Source: Mycolicibacterium wolinskyi (GTDB taxonomy: Bacteria > Actinomycetota > Actinomycetes > Mycobacteriales > Mycobacteriaceae). From it: a DNA stretch of 64,000 nucleotides. This document shows positions 25,196 through 33,291 of this stretch, in pieces (the first letter of the stretch is position 1; each line of letters opens with the position of its first letter). The notes under the pieces were generated by a model. That model saw nothing but the letters and a program-made list of their open reading frames with translations. It was not told where the DNA came from and ran no database searches. Position numbers and translations under genes: made by a program. The stretch spans positions 62,001-126,000 of the forward strand of contig NZ_LQQA01000035.1 in NCBI RefSeq assembly GCF_002101965.1, written 5' to 3'.

Positions 25196-25942
25196 GTGAT
25201 CGTGCTCCTGCCACCCTCGGAGACCAAGCGCGCAGGCGGGGACGGCCCGCCATTGCGTCTGGACAGTTTGAGCTCGCCCGCGCTCAGCCCGCTGCGGGAG
25301 ACGCTGGTCGACGAGTTGGTCGGACTGGCCGCCGACCCGCCGGCGTGCCGCAAGGCCCTCGGGCTCTCCGCGGCCCAGGACGCCGAGATCGAGCGCAACG
25401 CCGGCCTGCGGCAGGCACCGACGATGCCGGCGATCAACCGCTACACCGGCGTGCTGTACGACGCGCTCGACGTCGAATCGTTGCGCGGGGCGGCCGTGGC
25501 CCGGGCCCGCGCCCGGCTCGCGGTCGGCTCGGCGCTGTTCGGTCTGCTGCGTGCCGACGATCTGGTACCGGCCTACCGGCTGTCTGCGTCCGCGAAACTG
25601 CCGGGCCGGCCAGGCTTGAGTACCCGGTGGCGTCCGTTACTCGAGCCGGTGCTGGCCGAACTCGCCGAGAGTGAACTCGTCGTGGATCTCCGGTCGGGCT
25701 CCTACGCCGCCCTCGGGCGAGTGCCCGGCGCGGTGCGGGTGCAGGTGCTCGCCGAGCATCCCGATGGACACCGCACGGTGGTCAGTCACTTCAACAAGGC
25801 GCACAAGGGCCACCTGGCCCGGGCGCTGGTGAGTTCGAGAGCCGAGCCCAACGACGCCGCCGCAGTGGCCGCTGTCGCCCGCCGAGCCGGTATGCGTGTC
25901 GAACGCCACGGCGACGAGCTGACGGTCGTGGTGCCGGCCTGA
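25196..25942 (+). CDS. yaaA: YaaA family peroxide stress protein
   Basis: This 248-residue cytosolic protein starts at GTG 25196 with the family N terminus IVLLPPSETKRAGG. Other YaaA (DUF328) features are PAINRYTGVLYDALD, GSALFGLLRADDLVPAYRLSASAKLPG and SHFNKAHKGHLARAL. In E. coli YaaA lowers free iron and limits DNA damage during peroxide stress, and the fold binds DNA. No peroxide-responsive site is visible upstream. It is on the plus strand 63 bases after the NlpC/P60 gene and converges with the sulfonate operon. Confidence 0.88.
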   Translation: MIVLLPPSETKRAGGDGPPLRLDSLSSPALSPLRETLVDELVGLAADPPACRKALGLSAAQDAEIERNAGLRQAPTMPAINRYTGVLYDALDVESLRGAAVARARARLAVGSALFGLLRADDLVPAYRLSASAKLPGRPGLSTRWRPLLEPVLAELAESELVVDLRSGSYAALGRVPGAVRVQVLAEHPDGHRTVVSHFNKAHKGHLARALVSSRAEPNDAAAVAAVARRAGMRVERHGDELTVVVPA

Positions 25943-25966
25943 TCTCCTGCCGCGGAGCGGCTCGCG

Positions 25967-26884
25967 TCAGATGGCGTCGAACGGTTCGCCATCGAGGGCG
26001 ATGGAAGGCTGCCCGTCGGGTCCCTTCGGCACGTCGCCCACCAATGTCACCCGGTACAGCCGGCGGTCGTGGTCGAGTGTCAGGTCTGAGGGCGCCAGAT
26101 GCACGGTCGATCGGTTGTCCCAGAACGCGATACTGCCCGGTTCCCATTTGAACCGGACCGTGTACTCAGGCCGGGTGAGCTCGTCGTAGAACAGGCCGAG
26201 CAGCCGTCGGCTCTCGTGTGGCGAGACGCCGACGATGTGGCTGGTGAATCCGGGGTTCACGTAGAGCGCCTTCTCCCCCGTCTCGGGGTGTACGCGCACG
26301 ACCGGATGTTCGGTGAGCAGGGGCCTGCGCTCCACGCGGCGCTGGTAATCGTCTGTCGCAGTCGTACCGTCGGGAGGCGCGAACCGGTGCACCGCCCGCA
26401 AGCGGTCGGCGAGCTTCTGCAGCGGGGCCGACAAACCGGCATATGCCGCAACGGTATTGGACCACTGCGTATCACCGCCGAACGGCGGAATCTCCTCGGC
26501 CCGCAATATCGACGCGAAGGGCGGGTTGACTGCCGCGGTGACGTCGGCGTGCCAGTTCGGTTTGTCGAATCCGCGCGAGGTGCCGTAGCGCGTCTTGAAC
26601 CGGTCCCGGAAGATCGGGTAGATCGTCGGGTAGTCCGGGTCGGGAATCGAATCGAACAACGGATGCGCGGGTGTCGGCGCGCCGAACGCGGCGGCGAACC
26701 GCAGATGGTCGTCGTGGCCGATGAACTGGTCACGAAAGAACACGACCTTCCACTTCAGCAGTGCCGCACGGATCTCGGCGACATGCTCATCGAGCAGCGG
26801 TGCGGTCAAATCGATTCCGCTGATTTCGGCACCGGTCCAGCCCGACTGCGGTCGGATGTTCAATGCGGACGCGAGCTGAGTCAT
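25967..26884 (-). CDS. TauD-type Fe(II)/2-oxoglutarate dioxygenase (last gene of sulfur operon)
   Basis: This protein of 305 residues has the TauD facial triad: His and Asp in NWHADVTAAVNPP, the distal His in STVHLAPSDL, and the 2-oxoglutarate-binding Arg in LYRVTLVGD. Family enzymes release sulfite or sulfate from taurine, other sulfonates or alkyl sulfates; the sequence resembles the mycobacterial alkylsulfatase Rv3406 as I recall it. ATG 26884 has GGGA six or seven bases upstream; ATG 26896 is possible. It ends a five-gene minus-strand operon with an ABC importer and a second TauD-type gene. The substrate of each copy cannot be told apart by sequence. Confidence 0.9.
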   Translation of the reverse strand: MTQLASALNIRPQSGWTGAEISGIDLTAPLLDEHVAEIRAALLKWKVVFFRDQFIGHDDHLRFAAAFGAPTPAHPLFDSIPDPDYPTIYPIFRDRFKTRYGTSRGFDKPNWHADVTAAVNPPFASILRAEEIPPFGGDTQWSNTVAAYAGLSAPLQKLADRLRAVHRFAPPDGTTATDDYQRRVERRPLLTEHPVVRVHPETGEKALYVNPGFTSHIVGVSPHESRRLLGLFYDELTRPEYTVRFKWEPGSIAFWDNRSTVHLAPSDLTLDHDRRLYRVTLVGDVPKGPDGQPSIALDGEPFDAI

Positions 26885-26903
26885 TGCTGTTCCCATCTGT
26901 TGT

Positions 26904-27980
26904 TCAGGACTTGAGTGATCTGGGCGTGACGTTGTCGAGGCGGTTCTGCGCGTTGACGATGTCGTTGTAGCGGCCGTCGACATATTGAGTGACATCAACG
27001 TGCGTCTTGGTCGTTCCCGTCTCGTAGAGTCCGTCGGCGACGGTCTGGAACAGCGCGGTGGAATCGGCGTCGATCGGGTAGTAGGAGGCGATGCCGTCCT
27101 CGTCGTACAACTTCTTTCCCTGATCGAACGTGATGCCCTGCTGCTTGACGTAGTACTCGTTGATCCACTCTTCGGAGTGGGTGTCCTTCCAGTTGTTGGC
27201 CGCGACCGCCCGGCCGACGTAATCACCGATGGCGGCTACCTTCGCCGGGTCGTCGAGAACATCCTTGTGCACGATCAGACTCTGGATCCCGGTGTTGATG
27301 CCCTTGCCGTCGCCCAGGATCGGGGGTTCGCCGAGCTGGTAGTACTGGTTGCCGAGGACGATCGCGGCGTCGACCGCACCGGCGGCGAAGGTCGGAACCA
27401 CCTCGGCGCCGGCCAGCTCCACGGGTTGGACATCGGTCTTGAGGTCAAGGCCGTGCTGCTTGAGCAGCGCCGCGGTGATCATGTGCCGGCCAGATCCCGG
27501 CGGATAGGCAACCCGTTTGCCGCGCAGTTGCTCGATCGTCGTGACCCCGCTGTCGGGGCGCGCGACAAGGTAGTAACCCCCACTGGTCCCCGGATTGGCC
27601 TGAAGGCCGATCGTCACCAGATCGGTGACCCCGCTGTCGACCGCGATGGGTACCGGTGCCTCACCGATCGATCCGACGTCGGCCGCGCCGGATCGCAACG
27701 CTTCGATCACCGCTGCCCCGCCGCTGAAGTCGGCGAATTCAACCTCGTAGGGCGCGCCTTGGCCGGCGTCGGCCAGGTTCCACGGCAGGGACTGCGTAGC
27801 GTTCTGTTCTGCGACCACGATCTTCGTCCCGGCAGGCACATCGCTTGTGGTCGCGATCTTCACGGAATCGATTGCGGGCCCGGCCTCTTCGCCCGAGAGC
27901 CCGCATGCGCTCGCCAGCAAGGCGACCAACAGGATCGCGGTGCTGCGCCACCGCCGAAGAACATTGGGATACACGGTCAT
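26904..27980 (-). CDS. ssuA: Sulfonate ABC transporter substrate-binding lipoprotein
   Basis: This 358-residue protein has a lipoprotein signal (ILLVALLASACG, lipobox Cys near residue 26) and a periplasmic-binding fold of the SsuA/TauA group: FADFSGGAAVIEALRSGAADVGSIGEAP, LVTIGLQANPGTSGGYYLVARPDSGVTTIEQLRGKRVAYPPGSGRH. It should capture aliphatic sulfonates or sulfate esters outside the membrane. It sits 20 bases after the ATPase gene and 19 bases before the last dioxygenase gene. Nitrate or nitrile ligands are possible for this fold, but the two TauD-type neighbours favour organosulfur. Confidence 0.9.
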   Translation of the reverse strand: MTVYPNVLRRWRSTAILLVALLASACGLSGEEAGPAIDSVKIATTSDVPAGTKIVVAEQNATQSLPWNLADAGQGAPYEVEFADFSGGAAVIEALRSGAADVGSIGEAPVPIAVDSGVTDLVTIGLQANPGTSGGYYLVARPDSGVTTIEQLRGKRVAYPPGSGRHMITAALLKQHGLDLKTDVQPVELAGAEVVPTFAAGAVDAAIVLGNQYYQLGEPPILGDGKGINTGIQSLIVHKDVLDDPAKVAAIGDYVGRAVAANNWKDTHSEEWINEYYVKQQGITFDQGKKLYDEDGIASYYPIDADSTALFQTVADGLYETGTTKTHVDVTQYVDGRYNDIVNAQNRLDNVTPRSLKS

Positions 27981-28000
27981 TCCTTATCTCGGGGTGCGGG

Positions 28001-28744
28001 TCAGGACTGGTCGTCCGCCACGCCCAGTTCGGCGAGCAGACGCCTTCTGAGCGTGACGAATTCGTGGGAGTCGCGGGCTCGGGGCTTGTCCACCGAAACC
28101 GCGACGTCGAGCGATATGACGCCGTCGGTCAGCACGATCACCCGGTCGGCCAGCACGATTGCCTCATCGACATCGTGGGTGACGAGCAACACCGCCGGTG
28201 TGTGGCGCCGGTACAGATCCATCAACAGGCCGTGCATCTTGATGCGCGTCAGCGCGTCGAGCGCACCGAATGGCTCGTCCAGGAGCAGCAATTGGGGTTC
28301 GCGCACCAAGGCCCGCGCCAACGCCACCCGCTGCGCTTCCCCGCCCGACAATGTGCGCGGCCAAACTTTGGCCTTGGTGGCCAGGTTCACCTCGGCGAGG
28401 GCATCGCGCGCACGTTGCTGCACCGCCGCGGTTGTCGGCAGTCCGATCGTCACGTTGGACAGTACGCGTTGCCACGGCAGCAGCCGAGGATCCTGAAACA
28501 CGATCGCGCGCCGCTCCGGTACGCGCAGATAGCCGTCGACATCGCTGTCCAGCGCTCCGAGGGCCCGCAGGAATGTGCTTTTCCCCGATCCGCTGCGGCC
28601 CAACAACGCAACGAACTCGCCCGCGCGGATCTCCAGCTCGAGCCCGTCGATCACGACGTTGTCGCCGAAGCGCTTTCGCACATCTCGTGCGATCACCACG
28701 GCATCGGTGTCCACGCCTGCGTACCGGGCGTCAGTCTCCGTCAT
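28001..28744 (-). CDS. ssuB: Sulfonate ABC transporter ATP-binding protein
   Basis: This 247-residue ATPase has a Walker A GRSGSGKST near residue 50, the signature LSGGEAQRVALARAL near 140, Walker B LLLLDEPFGALD, and the switch His in VTHDVDEA. The short Q-loop region (FQDPRLLPWQRVLSNV) is that of nitrate/sulfonate/taurine importers. It overlaps the permease gene by 14 bases at its start, so the two are translationally coupled. It powers import together with the permease and the lipoprotein. Confidence 0.93.
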   Translation of the reverse strand: MTETDARYAGVDTDAVVIARDVRKRFGDNVVIDGLELEIRAGEFVALLGRSGSGKSTFLRALGALDSDVDGYLRVPERRAIVFQDPRLLPWQRVLSNVTIGLPTTAAVQQRARDALAEVNLATKAKVWPRTLSGGEAQRVALARALVREPQLLLLDEPFGALDALTRIKMHGLLMDLYRRHTPAVLLVTHDVDEAIVLADRVIVLTDGVISLDVAVSVDKPRARDSHEFVTLRRRLLAELGVADDQS

Positions 28745-29594
28745 ATGCCCGCCTCCAGGTCAGCAGCCGAGCTTCCAGAAAGCGCACGACCAGGATCGAG
28801 ACCAGGCCAAGGATTGCGTACACCGCGATCAGGACGAACACCACATCGATCTGGAAGTACTCACGGGCGTCGGTCATCATTCGCCCCAGACCCTTCTTCG
28901 CGTTGATGGTTTCGGCGAATATCAACGACAGCCAGGACGCGGTGAGGGCAAGCCGTAGGCCCACGAGGAAGCCGGGCAGCGAGCCCGGGACGATGACGCG
29001 GTAGATCAGCTCCGCGCGACCGGCCCCGAACGAGCGCGCCGCCTCCACCAGTGCGGCATCGACGCTGCGGATCGCGCTGAAGGTGTTGATGTATATCGCG
29101 ACCGCGACGGCAAGTGTGATCAGCAGGATCTTGGGCACCTCGCTGATCCCGAACCACACGATCAGCAACGGGACCAGCGCGAAGTTCGGAACCGCCCGAA
29201 GGACTTCCATGTTGGCGTCGACGAAGTTCTCCCCCACCCGCGACAGACCGGAGATCAATGCCAACGCCAGGCCCAGCACGATGCCGAAGGCCAGGCCGTA
29301 CCCGACCCGCAGCAGACTGGCGACCAGATGCTCCTGGAATGTGCCGTCGGCGATCAGCGTCCACGCGGCGCGCAGCACGCGCGTGGGCGGCGGCACCGTA
29401 CGCTCGTCGAAAATTCCGGTGGTCGAAAGAACCTGCCACCCGACGACCAACAGAACCGGACCGAGCAGGCGCTGCAATGCCCGCGGCACGACAGGCCTCC
29501 GCTGAGCCTTTCGGATCGCCGCCCGCGGGTCGACAAGACCGGCCGCATCGCCGCTTCCGGCGATCCGGCCGGGCCTCGACAGCACCGTCGACAT
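28731..29594 (-). CDS. ssuC: Sulfonate ABC transporter permease
   Basis: This protein of 287 residues has six or seven membrane helices and the EAA-type loop EAARSFGAGRAELIYRVIVPGSLPGFLVGLRLAL of the nitrate/sulfonate permease family. ATG 29594 begins one base after the stop of the upstream dioxygenase gene; the frame extends further upstream only by overlapping that gene. The N-terminal 45 residues are hydrophilic and arginine-rich. It forms the importer with SsuA- and SsuB-like partners. Confidence 0.9.
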   Translation of the reverse strand: MSTVLSRPGRIAGSGDAAGLVDPRAAIRKAQRRPVVPRALQRLLGPVLLVVGWQVLSTTGIFDERTVPPPTRVLRAAWTLIADGTFQEHLVASLLRVGYGLAFGIVLGLALALISGLSRVGENFVDANMEVLRAVPNFALVPLLIVWFGISEVPKILLITLAVAVAIYINTFSAIRSVDAALVEAARSFGAGRAELIYRVIVPGSLPGFLVGLRLALTASWLSLIFAETINAKKGLGRMMTDAREYFQIDVVFVLIAVYAILGLVSILVVRFLEARLLTWRRAYDGD

Positions 29595-29595
29595 C

Positions 29596-30564
29596 TCAGG
29601 CAGCCCCGAAGTAGTCACCCGAAATCGATTCCGAGGCAATGCCATCCGGACCAACCGGGATGTCACCCACGAGAGTTATGCGGTGAAGGATCCGGTCGCC
29701 CTCGACGTGTTCGAAATCCCTGGGTGCCAGGTGCAGCGCGGCCCGGTTGTCCCAGAAGGCCACGCTGCCGGGCTCCCACTTGAACCGGACCGAGTACTCC
29801 GGGCGCGCAATCTCCTCGAACAGCAGATCCAGCACGTGCCGGCTCTCGCGCGGAGCGAGGTTGACGATCTCGCGAGTGAACGACGGATTGACGTACACCA
29901 CCTTCTCGCCGGTCTCGGGATGGATGCGTACAACCGGATGGATCGAGGCGAGTGGATTGCCGCGGACAAGGTCACCGATCTTCTCGGTGCTGCGCTCGGC
30001 GGAGACCGACGAACCGAACCGGTGCTCGGCCCGCAACTCGTCGATGAACGACTGCACCGGCTCGGACAGCCCGGCATAGACCGCCGCGACATTCGTGAAC
30101 TGCGTGTCACCGCCGTACGCGGGCACCTGCTCGGCCCGCAGGATCGAATGCGACGGCGGATTGATCAACGGCGTGACGTCGGCATGCCAGCCGGGGCCAT
30201 TGGGACTCTGGCGCTTGCGGTATTTCGTCCCATACCGATGGTCGTAGGCGGCTGGGGACACGGTGTGGATCTGCGGGAACCCGGGTGGCGCGGAGTCACC
30301 TTCGTAGGGGTGCCCCGGTGTCACGGCGCCGAACTGCGCACCGAAGGCGATCTGCGTCGCGTGGTCGAGGTCCTGGTCGCGGAAGAACACGACTTTCCAT
30401 TTGTTCAGCGCGGCCCGGATCTCGGCTATTTGGTGTTCGGTCAACGGTGCCGACAAATCGACGCCGTCGATCAAGGCACCGGTCCAACCGGATAACGGTG
30501 TCACCTCGATATTGGTTTCGGCGGCTGCATTTGCGTCCGTTGCCGTGGTCGCGGCTGTTGTCAC
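29596..30564 (-). CDS. TauD-type Fe(II)/2-oxoglutarate dioxygenase (first gene of sulfur operon)
   Basis: GTG 30564 is preceded by GAGGGGAG and gives 322 residues. The iron ligands lie in GWHADVTPLINPP and AALHLAPRDF, and the 2-oxoglutarate Arg in ILHRITLVGD. It is a paralogue of the dioxygenase at the other end of the operon, with shared stretches such as ALNKWKVVFFRDQ, but it carries an extra basic insert (YGTKYRKRQSPNGPG). As first gene, it should be the most strongly expressed. Having two such enzymes around one importer suggests that they cleave different organosulfur compounds. The long in-frame extension upstream is not supported by a ribosome site. Confidence 0.9.
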   Translation of the reverse strand: MTTAATTATDANAAAETNIEVTPLSGWTGALIDGVDLSAPLTEHQIAEIRAALNKWKVVFFRDQDLDHATQIAFGAQFGAVTPGHPYEGDSAPPGFPQIHTVSPAAYDHRYGTKYRKRQSPNGPGWHADVTPLINPPSHSILRAEQVPAYGGDTQFTNVAAVYAGLSEPVQSFIDELRAEHRFGSSVSAERSTEKIGDLVRGNPLASIHPVVRIHPETGEKVVYVNPSFTREIVNLAPRESRHVLDLLFEEIARPEYSVRFKWEPGSVAFWDNRAALHLAPRDFEHVEGDRILHRITLVGDIPVGPDGIASESISGDYFGAA

Positions 30565-31119
30565 TGCCGTGCTCCCCTCGAAAGTCCTGCAGGTATCGAC
30601 CACTGGGACGCTAATGACGATCGAATTCGGGGTTACCGGTTTGAATCGGCGTGACGAGAATGCCGGTGTCGGCAACGATCCCGAATTCTCGCGGCAGCCC
30701 TTTCCATGAATTCGACGAATTCCCCCGGTATCCGATTGTTCGGGCCGGTATGAGCAAACCGGCTGCCCCGCCGCCGGGATCGACGCGGCCCCGCGCCCGA
30801 GCCAGATATTCTGGCAACGCCGCGACCCCCGCGCCGCGCCGCCTCCACGACGTTGCCCGCAGATATTGACATGCCGGTCAGAACAGGCCCCGGCCTGGGC
30901 ATGACGGGGCTGGTGTCTCACAACCGGGGCCAATCCTCATGTTGCGGAGCAACATTCACGCGGGCCGGGCACATGGCGCGACAGCCAACTCTGCGTCGAA
31001 CCGGGGATTTCCCGTTTTCGGGTGTTTCCCACGATCGCCGGTCGGGTCGTGCACAATATGAGGTCGCGTCAGCGAGCTTGTTTGCGAAACCTCACCAGAA
31101 CGCCGTCACGGGAGCGAGC
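30565..31119. other. Divergent intergenic region between the sulfur operon and a membrane-protein gene
   Basis: This 555-base gap contains the GAATTC cluster (30623-30722) on the operon side. The plus-strand frame of the next gene is open from 30853, but it has no ribosome site or membrane-protein character before 31120. Otherwise I see no gene, RNA or terminator in it. Confidence 0.5.
30623..30722. promoter_or_regulatory. Cluster of four GAATTC elements upstream of the sulfur operon
   Basis: GAATTC occurs at 30623, 30683, 30708 and 30717, the last two as GAATTCGACGAATTC, a near-palindrome. In DNA this GC-rich, the hexamer is expected about once in 10 kb or more. The cluster lies 59-158 bases before the operon's GTG, where a sulfur-starvation regulator would be expected to bind. 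Confidence 0.4.
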
Positions 31120-31737
31120 TTGGTCACCCACCCAGCGTCCACCTCATATCCGCCGCGCACCGGTGGAAGGCATCGAAAACCGCCCGAGCGCCGTTGGCTT
31201 CCCGTCGGTATAGGAGTGGCGGCGACCGCCCTCGTCAGTTCACTGCTCACCGCCTTCGTCGTCGTCACCACCCTTGCCAAACTTTCATCACGTGACTCCA
31301 CGTACGCAGTGGGCGCGAAAATGCTGGCGGTCAACCCCGATCGGTCACCCCGCCAGACGGCGACCGCACAACCCGGCGCAGCAGCCGTCACACCGTTCGC
31401 CTTCGACCAGTCGGGATTCATCGGCTCCGGCGCACGCTGCCGAGACACCCAGACGGCTCGGGCGATCGGGCGCACCGAGGGTTCGCTCGTGGTGATCTGC
31501 CTCGACCGCGCCGGCCGGTTCGAATACCACGGCGTGCGGTTGACCGACGAGGCCGCGCTGGCCGCCACGGCACAGAAATCTCCAGATCGAAAGTTCGTGG
31601 CCCGCAACTACAGCGTGAGCTACGCCGTCTCCCCCACCGAACTGCTTGTCACGTCGGGAAATACGGTCATCAAACGCGAGCCGATGGTGGAGTACCGCGA
31701 AATCCTCTCGACCCCGGTCGTTGTCGCGCCGCGCTGA
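31120..31737 (+). CDS. Hypothetical single-pass membrane protein
   Basis: I start this gene at TTG 31120 because GGAG lies five bases before it; that yields 205 residues. A basic, proline-rich cytosolic lead (PPRTGGRHRKPPERR) precedes one membrane helix (WLPVGIGVAATALVSSLLTAFVVVTTLA), then about 150 extracytoplasmic residues. These include FIGSGARCRDTQTARAIGRTEGSLVVICLDRAGRFEYHGVRL, with two cysteines. I do not recognise a family; similar outer domains occur in mycobacterial membrane proteins with no known function. The frame is open for 267 more bases upstream, so the start is uncertain. Confidence 0.65.
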   Translation: MVTHPASTSYPPRTGGRHRKPPERRWLPVGIGVAATALVSSLLTAFVVVTTLAKLSSRDSTYAVGAKMLAVNPDRSPRQTATAQPGAAAVTPFAFDQSGFIGSGARCRDTQTARAIGRTEGSLVVICLDRAGRFEYHGVRLTDEAALAATAQKSPDRKFVARNYSVSYAVSPTELLVTSGNTVIKREPMVEYREILSTPVVVAPR

Positions 31738-31785
31738 CCGCGGGCGCGTGTGCCAGGCGGTGCCCTGCGCCCGCCGGTTAATGTG

Positions 31786-33267
31786 ATGCAGATGGATTCG
31801 AAGTTTGCGTTCGAGCTCGCCGGCGTCGACGCGATCGGCCAAGCCCGCCTGGCTGCGGCCGGTGACGTGACCGCCACCGAACTTCTCGACGCAGCGATCG
31901 TCCGCCTCGAGGCGGCGCGGTCCCTCAATGCGGTGATCACCGATCTCTTCGACCGCGGACGTACCCAGGCGACTGCGCTCGACGCCTCAGGCGTGCTTCG
32001 CGACGGGCGGGCCGGACCGCTTGCCGGTGTGCCGTTCCTGCTCAAGGATCTCGGTGCCGCTCTCGCCGGAGCGCCCGAAGCGATGGGATCCCGGGCGTTA
32101 CGGGACCATGTGGCAACGGATTCCGCATGGACGGTGCAGCGGTATCTCGAGGCCGGCCTGGTGGTGTTCGGAAAGACCAACACCCCGGAGTGGGGCAATC
32201 ACTGCACGACCGAACCCGTGTTGTTCGGTCCCACGGCCAATCCCTGGTCATCATCGGTGACACCGGGAGGTTCGAGTGGCGGGTCGGCTGCCGCGGTGGC
32301 CGCGGGCGTCGTACCGGCGGCCTCCGGCGGTGACGGTACCGGTTCGATCCGCGTCCCGGCATCGTGTTGCGGTTTGGTCGGACTGAAGCCGCGCCGCGGC
32401 CGGGCCTCGTTCGCGCCGGACGGCGGGCACGGTTTGGAAGGGCTCGTGAACAACCATGCGCTCACGCGGACAGTGCGTGACTGCGCGGCCCTGCTCGACG
32501 TGATCGCGGGCAGCGTCACCGGTGATCCCTACTCCGCCCCGGCACCGGATGAGCCGTTCCTGCAAGCGGTTTCGCGGGATCCGCAGCCTCGGCGGGTGTT
32601 GATGTCGACCTCATCGCCGTTTCCGACCGAGCGGATCGACCCCGCAGTCGTCGCGGCGGTCGAACAGACCGGGCGGTTGCTGGAGAGCCTCGGTCATCAG
32701 GTCCAGGCGGGCGGTCCGTCGATCGACCCGGACGCGGTCGCCGACGCGGTTGCGGTGCTGCACAACGTGAGTAACGCACAATTGCACGCGTTCGCCACCG
32801 GACACCTGGGCCGCGAACCCCTCGACGACGAGTTCGAGCCGAGCACATGGGTGATGATCCGCGAGGGGTTCACCACGACCGGCATGGCCTACGCCGACGC
32901 CATCGCCGCCGTTCACGCGCAGACGCGCAGGTTCGCCGCCGGGATGGCCGGGCACGACGTGCTGCTCGTGCCTACTCTGCTGACCGGCCCACCGCCGTAT
33001 GCGCTGTTGAATCAACCGCGCGGCACCACGCGCGCGTTCTTCGACGTGGAGTTCGCCACGACCGGCTGGACGGCACTCGCCAATGTCACCGGCTGGGCGG
33101 CGATTTCACTGCCGCTCGGCACGACCGACGACGGTCTGCCGATCGGGGTACAGCTCATGGCCCCCGACGAGGCGGTATTGCTAGGCCTCGGCGCTCAGCT
33201 CGAGCAGGCCGCACCGTGGGCCGCGCGCAAGCCCGCAGGTTGGGTCGCAAACGACGGCACTCCCTGA
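31786..33267 (+). CDS. Amidase signature family hydrolase
   Basis: This protein of 493 residues has the amidase signature triad: Lys in PFLLKDLGAALAG, the Ser of TPGGSSGGSAAAVAAG, and the nucleophile serine in GGDGTGSIRVPASCCGLVGLKP. The ATG at 31786 (or 31792, or GTG 31783) starts it without a clear ribosome site, so the transcript may be leaderless. Substrate range in the family is wide (amides, peptides, acylated amines). It is followed by a PLP decarboxylase gene 24 bases later on the same strand; whether the two work in one pathway is open. Confidence 0.9.
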   Translation: MQMDSKFAFELAGVDAIGQARLAAAGDVTATELLDAAIVRLEAARSLNAVITDLFDRGRTQATALDASGVLRDGRAGPLAGVPFLLKDLGAALAGAPEAMGSRALRDHVATDSAWTVQRYLEAGLVVFGKTNTPEWGNHCTTEPVLFGPTANPWSSSVTPGGSSGGSAAAVAAGVVPAASGGDGTGSIRVPASCCGLVGLKPRRGRASFAPDGGHGLEGLVNNHALTRTVRDCAALLDVIAGSVTGDPYSAPAPDEPFLQAVSRDPQPRRVLMSTSSPFPTERIDPAVVAAVEQTGRLLESLGHQVQAGGPSIDPDAVADAVAVLHNVSNAQLHAFATGHLGREPLDDEFEPSTWVMIREGFTTTGMAYADAIAAVHAQTRRFAAGMAGHDVLLVPTLLTGPPPYALLNQPRGTTRAFFDVEFATTGWTALANVTGWAAISLPLGTTDDGLPIGVQLMAPDEAVLLGLGAQLEQAAPWAARKPAGWVANDGTP

Positions 33268-33291
33268 CCGGCTGCCCGTAGGGTCGGCGCC

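Noticed and set aside
30853..31119. N-terminal extension of the membrane-protein gene at 31120
   Set aside because: The frame is open, but the sequence has no family resemblance or ribosome site, and it covers the divergent promoter region.
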